Shown here: positions 11,082 through 21,560 of the stretch, one piece after another
Position numbering within the stretch: position 1 is the first letter of the stretch
Layout: each line of letters starts with the position of its first letter
NCBI RefSeq assembly: GCF_947507565.1
Contig: NC_089191.1
Span: 1,488,001-1,552,000 of the forward strand
Source: Oscarella lobularis
Taxonomy: Eukaryota; Porifera; Homoscleromorpha; Homosclerophorida; Oscarellidae
Length of the DNA stretch: 64,000 bases
Direction of reading: 5' to 3'
Program-made: the position numbers and the translations under genes
Notes under the pieces: generated by a model
What the model was told of the DNA's origin: nothing
What the model saw: only the letters and a program-made list of their open reading frames with translations
Databases searched by the model: none

Positions 11082-12480
11082 TTAGTGACGTTCTCCGATG
11101 AGTCGTACCTGTAGGTTTACGAGAGCAGCTGTAATCATCATTATCTGATCCAAAGTACCTTGTGTTGCACTGTTGCTCTGTCGTCGGTTAATGTAATGAA
11201 ATTCTCTTAGGTGGCCAAAAGCTCTTTCGACATGAACTCTAGCTGACGCTAATTTTCTGCTGTAAAGTTCTTCCTGTCTTATCAACTGCTCAAGAAGACC
11301 ACTTTTCTCAACAGTCTTTCTGTCAGAAGTACAACTAGGGAATCCCGATGACATGTACACAAATGAACCAGTATAGAGATCAATAGCCGCCAAATACTTC
11401 ACCGTCGTGTGATTTTTGTAGGAAGAAAACTTTGCTTTCTGAGTAGAAAGTTTTCGAGGCTTTTCGGTAAATATTTCTGTGCAATCGATTGCCGCCACCG
11501 TGTTTGGGAAGTACGCCAAGACGTCCCATTTGGACCCGCGGTTGTTTGAGGCCAGCTGATTAATTTTGAGAAGTGTTTGAAAAGGAACGGCAACCACGCG
11601 CTCATTACCTTTGAAACGTAAGCTATAGAAACGCCAAAACGATATGCTAAGTCTTTGTAGAGGCCCAATCGCAGTCTCAGCAGAACCATAAAAATTCATC
11701 TTGCAGACAAATTTTTCGACTTGCTCCCGATTTTTGACGGACGGGATAGCCGTGATCAAGACGGATACTTTCAACCGTCTGATCTTTGACACCCTTTGTT
11801 GAAGGAAACAGAACAATGCTCTGTGCTGCAGGCTTCAACCATGCTCACAGTATGTTAAACGTTTTCAACCCAAGGATCCCTGTATGAAACTTGACCGCGG
11901 CATCAGACTTCAGTGAATCAATACAAAATCTCTTCTTCTCCAAGGCGACCTGAAGCCGCGATATTTTGATTCTTAACTGTGCGTTCTCGTCACGCAGTTC
12001 CGCACAGTCGTTTCGCTGGCACAGCCATCATAACGTCATGATCATCATCATGTTCAATAGCAACGGGACCTGTTGTTACCAAATCTTCTGAGCTTGCAAA
12101 AATCCCTTTGATCTCAGGTATCGCTGACAGTCGACTTGTCCGATATGTCTACTGTAGGCAGACATTCTTGTCCTTCGCACTTGGACTCCGTCTCTCCTCG
12201 TAATGAAGGTTGCAAATGACAGCGCTTGAACCAGGAATCCTATCGCGGCCTCTCGCATCTTGACGAGATATTCTCCGTAAGACAATTTTGCGCACCGTGT
12301 CCGACATACATGACAACGAGAAGAGCTTCAGTATTGATGCGGCGTTTCGGGCAGCTTGTGCTGCTAAGCGATGAGCACCGACACAGAAGAGACGTACCGC
12401 CTGGTAGTTGAGGACAGCGATTTTTTTGATTGTGACAGCCTGGAACGCTGCACTGTCGATAGCTTGGAGTAGACAACCGC
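11082..12480 (-). pseudogene. THAP - coiled coil - HTH_Tnp_4 - DDE_4 transposase (Harbinger-like), decayed
   Basis: All four parts of a known metazoan transposase layout can be read on the minus strand, in different frames. The THAP zinc finger starts QCSVPGCHNQK (about 12460) and closes with AVICNLHYEE (the C-x2-H pair). A coiled coil follows, DENAQLRIKISRLQVALEKK (about 12000), then KFHTGILGLKTFNIL, a stop, and AWLKPAA. HTH_Tnp_4 reads VLLRLRLGLYKDLAYRFGVS (11689 on) with WLPFLFKHFSKLISWPQ. DDE_4 reads AAIDCTEIFTEKP (first Asp), SSYKNHTTVKYLAAI and SGFPSCTSDRKTVEKSGLL. It then jumps to ASARVHVERAFGHLREF, so the segment carrying the second catalytic Asp is deleted. Frameshifts, an in-frame stop and this deletion make it non-functional. 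Confidence 0.82.
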
Positions 12481-12482
12481 AA

Positions 12483-12512
12483 CGACGACGACGACGACGA
12501 CGGCGACGACGC
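12483..12512. repeat. (ACG)n microsatellite
   Basis: A run of ACG/GAC triplets with one GGC interruption. It lies upstream of the THAP domain remnant. Confidence 0.8.
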
Positions 12513-13030
12513 TATCGTGCTGCGATCGAGACTGTAGGGGACGCGCAGATGCAAAATTTTGGCATACAATACCGGTAAGACAAGATTCGTGGCGACGTGT
12601 TGTGTAATGTTTCGCTTTTGAAGACGCTACGCCAACATGCGACGCTTTATCGGCGATTTCGCAGCTAGAAGAAATTCTTACCTCAAGGCAGAAGGTGGGT
12701 GAGTAGGTTTGTAGACGCTCTATCCGGCGGTGAAGGTGTACTGTTTGTGTGGGCTTTTGGAACGAAGTTGCAGCCGAGTATATGTTTCTCAAAATGGCGG
12801 CGACATCGCAGTTTGCGGCGATAACGACTACAAATTAACCCAGGGTGCAAATGCTCGAGTCTGTCAAAACAAAGCCTTATGTAATCATTGCAATGCCCGT
12901 TCTACGCCAGACCCTCGCTCTTCGAAAAAATGCGCAGAAAATAATCATTATTGATTGTACTCATTACCGTCGACAAATGCGCGCGCTCATAAAATCACGC
13001 CCTCTTAAAAGGTCTCTTCCATCAGCCGCT
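12513..13030. other. Unassigned stretch before RT fragment
   Basis: No supported gene. Open stretches here have no motif I recognise. Confidence 0.3.
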
Positions 13031-13035
13031 CTTCT

Positions 13036-13440
13036 TTTCTCAAAGAAGTGGCTCAATCCTTTCCATCTTTGTACCAGTTCGTTGCTCGTTGCTGTTTCCT
13101 CCCGCCAGGACTTTGCTTCCAACAGAAAATGAATATCAAGTGCTTTCTATCAGAAGAGGGCGTCCAACAAGGTGACCCTTTGGGGCGTTTTCTTTTTGCG
13201 CTTGCTCTGCAACCTTGCTTGCGAGTGGCTGCTGAGGAGTGCTCCAAAGTTTTAGTCGTTAGCTACCTTGATGACGCAGTTATTGAGAAATTTCTGTCAG
13301 CTGCTACGAACATTGACACCACCCCGAGCGAGCGATTCCTTGGAGGCCACCACATCTTCCGTGCAAGCGGAGCACTCGGCAATATTCGCCCTCTGATGTG
13401 TAAGTCAGTTGCTCTATTTCCAGCAATGACAACACTGTGA
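13036..13440 (+). pseudogene. Reverse transcriptase fragment (non-LTR type)
   Basis: The open frame contains EEGVQQGDPLGRFLFALAL, the RT motif-4 block in which GVQQGDPLGP is expected, followed by VVSYLDDAVI, a YxDD-type catalytic box (YLDD). The spacing is about 50 residues, normal for RT fingers/palm. Neither the rest of the RT domain nor an endonuclease is present. I place it with non-LTR retrotransposons from the GVQQGDPLG wording, but the clade is not certain. It ends about 150 bp before the mariner-like element. Confidence 0.7.
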
Positions 13441-13592
13441 GTGATGACTGTCGGGGGCAATTCGACCTCTATGGAGGCGCAATTTCGTCGACGTTTGTGA
13501 CAGCAACCCTTGATGAATATGGATGTGTTCCGCCCTGTAAACGTAGCCACTGAGCAAAAAGGCGATTTGCTTTAGCCATAAGTCGGAACCTA

Positions 13593-13618
13593 CAGTGCGT
13601 CCCACGTCCGATCGAAAA
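13593..13618 (+). repeat. Left terminal inverted repeat of mariner-like element
   Basis: It reads inwards CAGTGCGTCCCACGTCCG then ATCGAAAA and pairs with 16719-16744. Confidence 0.92.
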
Positions 13619-14124
13619 TGGGCGTAACTTACTATTTTACCTGCGTTTGTATCGTTTCTCTTTGCAAATAAAATAAATACGTACATCCATACGTTCTTTG
13701 GTCTTTCCTCTACCTGCCGAGATGCTTCGTTTGACGATCATTCATTGAACATTTTAGTTGAGCGACGCTATAATACGCAGTCCTTCGATCAACGTTAGGC
13801 TATTTTTAAGACAAACGGAGTGATTCCTTGAGCAGCGGCTAATTTTAGCACCATCTTTACCGCTTTTAGGTCTTCAAGAACTCTTTGGGCTTTCCGAAAC
13901 CATTCGGTTGTTGGCCGTAGGGCGATTTTTGCGGGGGGCGTGCCTAAATTACGTTAGGCTAATGCGTGGCTAAACGCAACGACCTCCGCCAATTCACTTA
14001 CCGCAGCATGATAAAGAGATAGGTTCTTTTCATTCGCTTTCGAGCGTTTCTTCCGAACGAGCTCATATTGTCGAAACACGTGGTAAAGCACATGTAGCTG
14101 TATTAGCGTACGCTTTCCGCAGAA
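13619..14124. other. 5' region of mariner-like element
   Basis: Non-coding leader between the left TIR and the HIRAN gene. It carries two direct copies of ACGTTAGGCTA (about 13793 and 13951) that could be subterminal transposase sites. No gene seen. Confidence 0.4.
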
Positions 14125-14738
14125 ATGTCTTCCGTTCCCGTTTTTTCGTTTCTTTGCCAAATTAAAGGAATTCGTCTGTACTCCGGCTACACCGAAGACG
14201 CCGCCGGTGAAAAAATCGTTTTTGAACGCGAAAGGACGAATTCTCACGATGCGAACGCGATCGGCGCTTGGCTGGGTCGCTTCAAAGTAGGCCACGTTGA
14301 TCGCGATGTCGCTAGAGTGCTTTCTCAGCCGATTGATAACGGCTGGATATCTGTGGACGGGTAAATAACTGCATAAAATCATTTTGACAAATTTGCTAAA
14401 TTGGTGCTTTTAGCAAGCTCATCGGAGAGCCGTATTCAAGTGACGTGCGAGGCTCAATGAGCTGGAGATTCCGGGTTCGAGATTGTAAAATCACAGTTTC
14501 TGTCATCGAGTCGACAGTGGACAAATTTGAGACATGCTATCGACTCTTCACGGAAATAGAGGACCTTGGACTCAATCCGGATTTTCTCGACTACGGAGAA
14601 GAATTCAGCGATGAAGATTTACCAGCGGAGAGTGAAGGAGACACAACTCCACCATTGTCTCCTGTATCGACTGAAGACGACTATAATTCAGACGAATCGT
14701 ACTCAATCTTGCAGCCTAAAAGAAGTAGAATGCAATAA
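14125..14738 (+). CDS. HIRAN-domain protein carried by the mariner-like element
   Basis: Two exons, 14125-14360 and 14414-14738, are joined across a 53-nt GT-AG intron in frame, giving 186 residues. Residues about 8-85 form a HIRAN domain: IKGIRLYSG, GEKIVFERERTNSHDANAIG, FKVGHVDRDVARVL and IDNGW. The family's GE, RE-x-N-x-x-D-x-NAI and VGH-x-x-R signatures are all present. In HLTF/Rad5 the HIRAN domain binds the 3' end of single-stranded DNA. The remaining 100 residues have a basic patch (SMSWRFRVRDCKI) and an acidic Ser/Asp/Glu tail ending QPKRSRMQ. An AATAAA overlaps the stop codon. No premature stop or frameshift, unlike the transposase beside it. A role at transposon ends is inference. 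Confidence 0.85.
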
Positions 14739-14820
14739 AGGCGTTGAACTCTCTCTGTTTGCAATTAGGTGCCTTTTAGAAAAGCCGGGGTTGGTTTTTA
14801 GAAAAACCGGTTGTGCCCAC

Positions 14821-16548
14821 TTAGTTTCCAACGGAAACTCTCCGGTGGGACTTGTAAACGCGTACAGCTTTCTCCAGGGCGTCTCCAGATAAGCCTTCGC
14901 GGTAAAGCTTTTCGTACTGACGGACGCCGCTAAAGAAGCCATCGATAGTGCTTGCTGCAATACGATCGAGGCTCTGTGGAATTGTCGAGCGAAGCCCCCT
15001 GATGGTGTAGTCGCAGTGCGAACGTGTGTACTGTTTGGCCGAGCACCAGACACGCTCAATCGGGTTGAGCTCGCAGTGGAACTTTGGAAGGTAAATGACC
15101 TCGTGTCCTGCGTGACGAACAATTTTTTCGACTTCGTTCGGTTCGGAAATGAAATCTTCGTGCGACGACAGGATAGCGCGAAGCTGATCCCTGGATTTCC
15201 CACGCACATCGATTCCTCTTTCCGTCAGCACACAATCTAGCCCCTTAGGTATTCCGTTCTCGTCTACCAGCGATTGAGGACTTCCGTTCGACACAGTATC
15301 ATGCATAACAGGCTGACGTCCTGCTGGCCCCTTGTTCATTGCTTTGGCATTGAGAGCGTCACTTGGCATGCGGCGATGGCAAGGGCTGTTGTCGAGGACA
15401 AAAAGAGCCTTCCGTCCAGGGTATTTGGAATTAAAAATGCCGATTGCCTTCGACATTTGATCTTTGAATCGATCAGCATTCCAGTACCCTTCTCTAGTTC
15501 CACCGACTTCCAAGTACTCCCTTGCCGAAAGTTGACGCTCCTGGTCCTGCAAGAAGCTTCTGTCAGCTTCTACAATGAAATCGGAGACCATAATAGCTCG
15601 GCCCTCCGATTTGGATTTCACTGGATTGAAAGAGCCGTCGCACCAAAAGGAAGGTTGGTCGTCGTTAGAGTGAAAGATGCACTCGTCATGATACACTCTG
15701 ATGAAGCCGCTTCTGTCAAACTCTTCCATGTCACCCAAGTATTAACCACGGCGTTTTATGACGTCATCTCTCTCATGTCCATCAATATAGACCCCCTTTT
15801 TGTACTTGGTCACAGAGAATCCCAGACGAGTCATCCACCGATAAATCGTACTTCTTCGAACAACCAAATTTCTGTTTCCAAGAAGGGGAAGGACGTTCGC
15901 ATTTACGTATTTCTGCACGTCAGACACCGTGAGGTTGGGTTCTCCTTTGCGGACGCTGTTTTCTCGGATGAACTGTGTTATCATCAGTTGAAGCTCCGCC
16001 TCGCCGTCAAGAAGCCAGACTGGCCCGTTCTGCTTTTCACGAACACCCTCACAATCAGACTCATTATCAGTCGCAATCGACGTCAACCAGCGACGAACTG
16101 TTTGTGCATTGCAACCAACAACTGACGCAGCTCTTTCGCACGCTTTCGTGATCCCGAGGTGGTCGTTCTGACACACCAGATAGGCGGCGAACATTCGTCG
16201 ATCGACGTCTTGAAGATCGGCTATCCATTCATTAACGCGAATACAAGCGACAACGATTTCATCTTACCGTTGTCGAGATTTACTAGCAGCCGATTCTGAA
16301 GAAAGTGGACGCTCACTTTGTCGCTTCCGACCACGTCCAGCTGTTTGACCGCCTTTCGCGGCGTCCCCTCGAGGCTTCAATTTGTGCATCCTGTTGACTT
16401 TGGTAATGAAATCAGAAGCGCGGTTCAGTGCGGCACGCTTCGGTCGCGTGCCGTCCTCTATCGACGAGCAAGGAGTAGAAGAAGACGGGTTGGTGTTTAA
16501 AAACACCGGTTGGAGAGGTGTTGCAGACGAAGGAGGAAAACAATCCAT
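14821..16548 (-). pseudogene. Tc1/mariner-like (DDE) transposase with two in-frame TAA codons
   Basis: A single 576-codon frame interrupted only by TAA at 16264-16266 and 15742-15744. Part 1 (16548-16264) is basic. Part 2 has a helix-turn-helix region, ACERAASVVGCNAQTVRRWL, and STIYRWMTRLGFSV. Part 3 is the catalytic domain: RVYHDECIFHSNDDQ (first Asp), KALFVLDNSPCH (second Asp) and FHCELNPIERVW (Glu), then KSHRRVSV near the end. Between the second Asp and the Glu lie 111 residues, against about 34-40 in classical Tc1/mariner. This resembles a fungal/metazoan DDE branch with the PKFHCELN block. A candidate 47-nt intron over the first TAA would break the frame, so both TAAs are best read as nonsense mutations. 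Confidence 0.85.
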
Positions 16549-16718
16549 TCAAACCATGCGCGAGAAAGCCGAGACACCCGTACAAACCCGGATGCTCCCC
16601 AAAAGGGGGCCGCATCGTAAACTCGGTTTTTTAGTAATCTTTATTCTTTTACTACTCTATATAGACTAAGCAACCGGTAAAAAACTTTTGGAAAAAAGTT
16701 CAAATTAGCCGGAACTTT

Positions 16719-16744
16719 TTTTCGATCAGACGTGGGACGCACTG
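16719..16744 (-). repeat. Right terminal inverted repeat of mariner-like element
   Basis: Reverse complement of the left TIR (TTTTCGATCAGACGTGGGAC then GCACTG), followed by TA at 16745. Confidence 0.92.
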
Positions 16745-16746
16745 TA

Positions 16747-17410
16747 GCTCATTTGCTTTCGCACGCGGCCGTAAATGACCGGAAACGCTTGTTCTGATTT
16801 CGTTTATGTTGAACTAACAAATCAAACCTGAAGAAAACGCTAGTAAATCGTGTCGGCTCTGAGGACGTCTTAATTAATGGCAAATGCGCCTAGTTTTTCG
16901 AAGTACCATACGGAAACTGGTCGCGAGCGCGTGGCAAGCCAGGCTCACAAAAGGTCGGAGTTGCCAACTCCTTTTCTATCCCTGGTTACAGCGCTCCTCT
17001 CCGCCACAAAATGGTTGAGTAGGAGCTGCCTCTGGCATTGAAACGATTGATTCAATAAGAAACGTCGCATACCATCTGAATATTTCTAGAAAATAACTAA
17101 ATAGATCTGGTCGACCTATTTGCAGTAAATAACAACTCGCGGGCAGCTGATCCGTTTCTCTTTGAGTTGTGTTACAAGAGGATTGAACACTTCGGCGATA
17201 TCATTGCCTATTCTCCTTAGAATATACGGACGTTAGATAGATCAGGAGTGCGAATGACTTCTCTTCCATCCTATATACACGTATTAGCTTAGCGCGGAAC
17301 AAGCGAGTGACTGTTGCAGTAAGAGCATCGGAACACGACCAAGCAATGCTCTAATTTCTCCAACTGATGCACATCACGATCGAAAAGCCTCTTTTCTCGT
17401 TGTCGACTCG
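16747..17410. other. Intergenic
   Basis: About 660 bp without a supported gene. No repeat or TIR recognised. Confidence 0.35.
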
Positions 17411-17413
17411 CCC

Positions 17414-17882
17414 CTAAAAGATAGCCAATTTACGTAAGTACAGCAGAGCACGCAGTGGAATCATCACCATTCTAACACCGTGTGTGCTTCGTCGGCAACG
17501 ACAGCTATCACCTGACTTCGGACGCTTGGTAGTTGAAGAAAAACGCCACTCGTCCTTTTGAAGAAACTTATCGGGGCTTCCATAAGCGAGTGGACAGGCA
17601 CCTCGCACTATCTTCTCGTCATCTCGCACTATCTTCTCGTCATCGGCCTGCGTAGTATAGGCTTCGAAGGGTGACGACTTGGTCGTGCATTAGAGCTTTC
17701 AAGGGACTGATGACGACGATATTGACAGTCTCATGGCCTTGGAAGACCTTGTTCCCAAAACCCGTGGGGAAGCCGGCGAATACATCGCTGCCGCAATAAA
17801 GCGCGGCTATACACGACCGCTGCTCATCTTTCACGCGTTTTATAAACAATCGAGCGCAAAGTGCTCGAAACGCCGCATCCAT
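17414..17882 (-). pseudogene. RecQ-like helicase fragment
   Basis: From ATG 17882 the frame shows the start of a RecQ-type helicase domain: KDEQRSCIAAL (motif 0), DVFAGFPTGFGNKVFQ (motif I; PTGFGK expected, the Lys displaced by an Asn) and IVVISPLKALMHDQV (motif Ia). In the next frame follow EKIVRGACPLAYGSPDKFL and, after another shift, VIAVVADEAHTV, the DEAH box. The helicase ends there, so motifs III-VI and the zinc/winged-helix parts are missing. Single-domain RecQ-like genes of this kind are multi-copy in invertebrate genomes and often sit among transposons. Confidence 0.75.
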
Positions 17883-17941
17883 GGCGAAGTGAAGCTAATA
17901 GACCCCGCACGCTATACGCCTACATTAAATTAATAATGCGA

Positions 17942-19500
17942 TTACGAATGCTTTTCGCTGATTGTACACTCACTGAGCTTTGGCGTGATTGGCCAATTAC
18001 GGTCAAATGAACCGACGCGTTGCACAAAGTTGCGCAGACCCTCTCCGCAAGTAACGCGCACGGGGAGGGTCTGGGTTTCAGAGGCTAGCTCGGCTGCGGC
18101 TATAGCCTCTACTCTAGCCCTCTGACGCGTGACCACGACACACGCAAAGTCCTTCTTCTTTACGAGGTCGTCCAGATCTCCGACGTCTTTCCGAACAGGA
18201 ACGCTGCCTAAATTTTCTCCACTAGTCCCTCCACAACGTTAGCTCTCCACATGAACTTTCACCTCCGCCATTGGGTACGTCTTCTCGTCCCCATGTGCAC
18301 ATATATATTTTTCGATTGTTTCGTTGCGCCTGATGCTTTCCTCTGAAACCAAGTCCCTTCGCACAAAAGTTCGTGACATGCCAGTGTAATCGTTACGGGC
18401 ACTCCTCCCACGTTGACCGCCTTTTTCCAAACACGTAATCGGCCTTGTTCCTTTGCTTTTACTGTCGCTGTCACCGATGTTAAGTCCGCTTCCTGTTTCT
18501 CGTTTAGCCGCGTCCAACGTGTTTTTCTTCGAATGGCAATGCTGCGATATGCGATATGTGGCCTTCCTTTTCCACATAACCAGCACGTCACGTCGCCTTT
18601 GGTCTTTGTTGTTTTTCTTCCTTATTCTCGCCGCTGGCCTTGTTTTCAGAGGATCCGTCTCTGATTTTGCCTTTGGGCGTATCACTTTTCGCCTCTCGCT
18701 TGTCGCCATGCAAACTTCCTCATCATTAGTAACCTTTCTCGCGCATGCCATATTATCCGATGGGTCTCACGCTTCCTTCGTTGCTTTGGGTTTCGTTTCC
18801 CGATCGCGAATCTGCGTCGCTGGTGGTATAAGCGATAGCACTTGTTTGAAAACGACCTTCTCCTGCAAATCCTTTTTGGACAACGCCGCGCAGTTTGTCT
18901 ATTTGATCGCCAAGTCTCGTGCGCGCAGTCCCACCTCCGCGAAAGTCTCCCCCGGCTTCTTTCTTACTTGACGGAACCGTTACCGGTATGCTTCTTCGTC
19001 GATGTCGCAGCGTTTCAAAATCGCTGCCTTCAGCGCGTCGTAATTCGTGATATGGACCGTTTCCATATTCGCATAGGCGTCTTTCGCCTTTTCCGTGAGT
19101 ACGGCCGCCAACCGAACCGCCCACGCGACAGCGATTCAAACAATGTGAGGTACCTTTCGATGTCTTCGTCGTCCAGTAACGGCGCGATTTTCAGATGCTT
19201 TACCCGTTGTTTCGGAGGGAGCGTTTCCTTCAACGACTGCAACGTTTCCTGTAGCTGTTTCTCTCGCCGTTCCGCTGCCTCCGCTTCACGTCGACGCTCC
19301 TCAAGTAAGCGCTCCCATTTGCATTCCCGCCTTTCGAGCTGCTCGAGTTGTCGCCTACGTTCGTTCTCCGCTTGTCGTTCATCTTGCCTCCTATGTTGCG
19401 AGTTTCGTCTACAGCCTCCTCTCGACGCGTTTTGTCGTCGGGCGCGTTTTCATCGCGATCCATTTGCGTTTCTCTTACCTTCGCTCTCCTTTGCATGCGG
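17942..19500 (-). pseudogene. Ty3/Gypsy gag-pol 5' remnant
   Basis: A decayed Gypsy retrotransposon reading leftwards. The capsid part has KIAPLLDDEDIERYLTLFE (19180) and, shifting frame, VAWAVRLAAVLTEKAKDAY and FRQVRKKPGETFAEVGLRA, the usual capsid pattern of cnidarian/sponge Gypsy elements. A broken CCHC zinc knuckle, CWLCGK followed in another frame by GHI, lies near 18590. The region at 18190-18010 (GDLDDLVKKKDFACVVVTRQ) resembles the end of the protease/linker before RT. RT, RNase H and integrase are absent. Several frameshifts. It is not an endogenous virus as far as can be seen, since no envelope gene is present. Confidence 0.65.
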
Positions 19501-19556
19501 CTTGCCTACTATTGAAATTCGGCAGCAGTATCCCACTCCTGTCGCAACAATGTGAT

Positions 19557-19578
19557 GGTCGGGGGTTCAATCCCGCGA
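19557..19578 (+). other. tRNA T-arm-like sequence; possible primer-binding site
   Basis: GGTCGGGGGTTCAATCCCGC looks like a tRNA T-arm (B-box GGTTCAATCCC). Read on the minus strand it would be complementary to the 3' part of a tRNA and lies just upstream of the Gypsy gag. That is where a primer-binding site is expected. No A-box, anticodon arm or acceptor stem could be folded around it, so I do not call a tRNA gene. Confidence 0.3.
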
Positions 19579-19599
19579 ACACACAACTGGTTGGTCCTG

Positions 19600-20091
19600 A
19601 TTACCGTGTCAAAGAACAACCTGTATTGCCCCTCATCACCTTATGAGGGCCCTTGTCCCACTAAGGTAAGACATACCATACATTCCTTATAACAAGTAAT
19701 AGAATGTTAGGGTCCAACCCCGACGTACAGTGTGTCCCGTAATTATTTGCGTTGATTCGCTCTCAGGTGATTTGCACCAGTCGGCTTTTTCGAAGGTTTT
19801 CTCGAAAACTAAGCCACGCCGCTCGGCTATAAAGCTAACGGCCTTGAATGTATAAAGGTTTAAACTTAGTCAGGCGAGGGCGCGCAGGGCGTCGTTCTTC
19901 CGGGAGAGTTAAGTTTTGTCCGGGATTTACCCTAGCGTAACCGTAGCCACCTAGCCTCGCAAGCCAGGTCCTACGCGTGTGACCTGGTGGGCGTAACAAC
20001 CGCTCACTTCGCGTAGGGCGTGGACGCACTGGTATCTCGTGTCTTACCCGATAGTACATGTGACCTTCATTCGGCCACGCCTCGCCCTACG
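19600..20091. other. Unassigned, possible LTR remnant
   Basis: Where the 5' LTR of the Gypsy remnant would lie. No matching second LTR is visible. A string TACAGTGTGTCCCGTAATTA at 19729 resembles a mariner end but has no inverted partner. Confidence 0.3.
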
Positions 20092-20209
20092 TACTAACCG
20101 TTTGATATCTTTGCCTCTAACAGTAGAAGATCAAGTTGCCTATCAATGCTCACTGAACGAGACATACGAATTAGATTTGATGAGGGTAAAAATAATCGGT
20201 TTACTCTAG
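20092..20209. repeat. Dispersed repeat, copy A
   Basis: About 118 bp nearly identical to 59107-59222, in the same orientation (TACTAACC...GATCAAGTTGCC...TCGGTTTACTCTA). Confidence 0.85.
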
Positions 20210-20544
20210 AGAAAGCCGGTAAATAATAAGTTTTGAACACCATGTTTAGGTATGCAACACTGTTTGCGACTTTAAGTACACACTTTTGCTCATGAAAAAA
20301 CTGTTGATGAGAATATGAAATAATACGAATCTTACAAAGGCTGTCATTTTCTTTAGTGAGAAGTTTCATTCGCTCTTCAGAAATAGAGGACGTCAGTCAG
20401 TAATATCTAACTCTTCTTTGCCAGACTGTAATGTATTAAATACGCATATTATATACGGTGTTTCATGACGCCGACATGACGCCTTACTGTGTCTGCGCTA
20501 CAATCGCAACTTTTGAAAACTAAAAACCTGAATGCCTAATCGTT

Positions 20545-20745
20545 GCCATGAAAAACAGCTTGAAGAAAAGGCGTTCTTCTCCACTGAAAGCAAGCTGTTT
20601 TCAAAACACCGACATTCAGATTATTAGAAAGATACATTAGTAGAAGCTTCAATGTCTGCACCAACAGAAATCGGGTATGCTGCGGTTTCCACGTGGCCAA
20701 TCTTGCAAGCCCAATGAAGAGAAGTAGTGCCGTTCTAAAAGTCAA
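20545..20745 (-). pseudogene. Ankyrin-repeat exon remnant A
   Basis: The minus strand reads TTSLHWACKIGHVETA and SVGADIEAST, then RRTPFLQAVFHGN. These are the two halves of the ankyrin consensus (TPLHWAAxxGHxE and GADxxA). Stops interrupt the repeat. It matches remnant B closely. Confidence 0.7.
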
Positions 20746-21339
20746 TTAGGAAACCTATAATGATGTAATATACGCCCGACATCTACCGTTAAAAGACGTT
20801 AGTCCCTTTCCTAGCTCCTGAACTTAGCGTTTACAATAATACTTAGAAACGACAGAACTAATGATACAACATTCCATCAAATAGGAGATAATGCTACGAG
20901 GAAAGATTCCTTTCAAAAGTGAAAAGAAAACGTATTTGTCTGATTCTTCAGTATTTAATCCCACTTCAACCAAAAGCTGGAAATATTTGAAGATCTTCTA
21001 CCGGTGAATGCTTAAGCTCCATCGAGAGTCCCGTCTACAGGCCTTTTTTAGCAATATTAACTTCAAATATCTTTTCTTAAGCTGTCTGGCGTGAATACTG
21101 CACCCTCTCTAAATAAGTAAATAATAAGGTTGGGCACTTGATGAGGTTTCATAATATCAAGACTACATTCAACAAAAAATTTGCCAACCTTTATACGTCC
21201 CTAGACACTTGCCATAGCCAAAGCTCTATCGCAATTCTACAGTCATACGGGCAGCCACAATCTTTAACAAATATGCAGGCAGTAAACTTACTTTACTCTT
21301 ACGAATTCTGCACCCTCTCTCCCAATTATAAAATTCAGT
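20746..21339. other. Spacer between ankyrin remnants
   Basis: AT-rich. Contains no recognisable motif. Confidence 0.3.
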
Positions 21340-21560
21340 ACTCTTTCTTTTACTCTGAAAGCTGCTTCAAGAAACGGTGTTCTCGCCCACTTCCATTCAG
21401 AAATTCATTGTAGTAAAACAGCTATTCCAAACAATGAGTATCTTGTTTTGAGCTTCAATGTCTGCTTCGTCTTCTAAGATCAAGCGCTTCGCCATTTCGA
21501 CAAAGCCAAGCGATCATGCCCAATGAAGAGAAGTGTAGTTGCTCTGAAACATAGTAATAA
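21340..21560 (-). pseudogene. Ankyrin-repeat exon remnant B
   Basis: It reads YTSLHWA, a stop, then FVEMAKRLILEDEADIEAQ, then WARTPFLEAAFR: the same ankyrin pattern as remnant A. The two appear to be tandemly duplicated exons of one lost ankyrin gene. Confidence 0.7.

Larger units (their letters stand above)
13593..16744. mobile_element. Complete Tc1/mariner-like element with HIRAN accessory gene
   Basis: A 3152-bp element. The left end begins CAGTGCGTCCCACGTCCGAT at 13593, preceded by TA (13591-13592). The right end is its reverse complement (one difference in the first 26 bp) ending at 16744 and followed by TA (16745-16746). TA flanks and CAGT-type ends are the hallmark of Tc1/mariner/pogo insertion. 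It holds two convergent genes: a HIRAN protein on the plus strand (14125-14738) and a transposase on the minus strand (14821-16548), with 82 bp between their stops. It sits just downstream of a reverse-transcriptase fragment. Confidence 0.9.

Noticed and set aside
16264-16310. A 47-nt GTAAG...TAG intron that would remove the first TAA of the mariner-like transposase
   Set aside because: Splicing it would shift the frame, whereas reading straight through keeps one homologous frame.
19557-19578. A tRNA gene
   Set aside because: Only a T-arm-like stem and B-box are seen; no A-box, anticodon arm or acceptor stem.
19729-19750. A second mariner element starting TACAGTGTGTCCC
   Set aside because: No inverted partner was found within the window.
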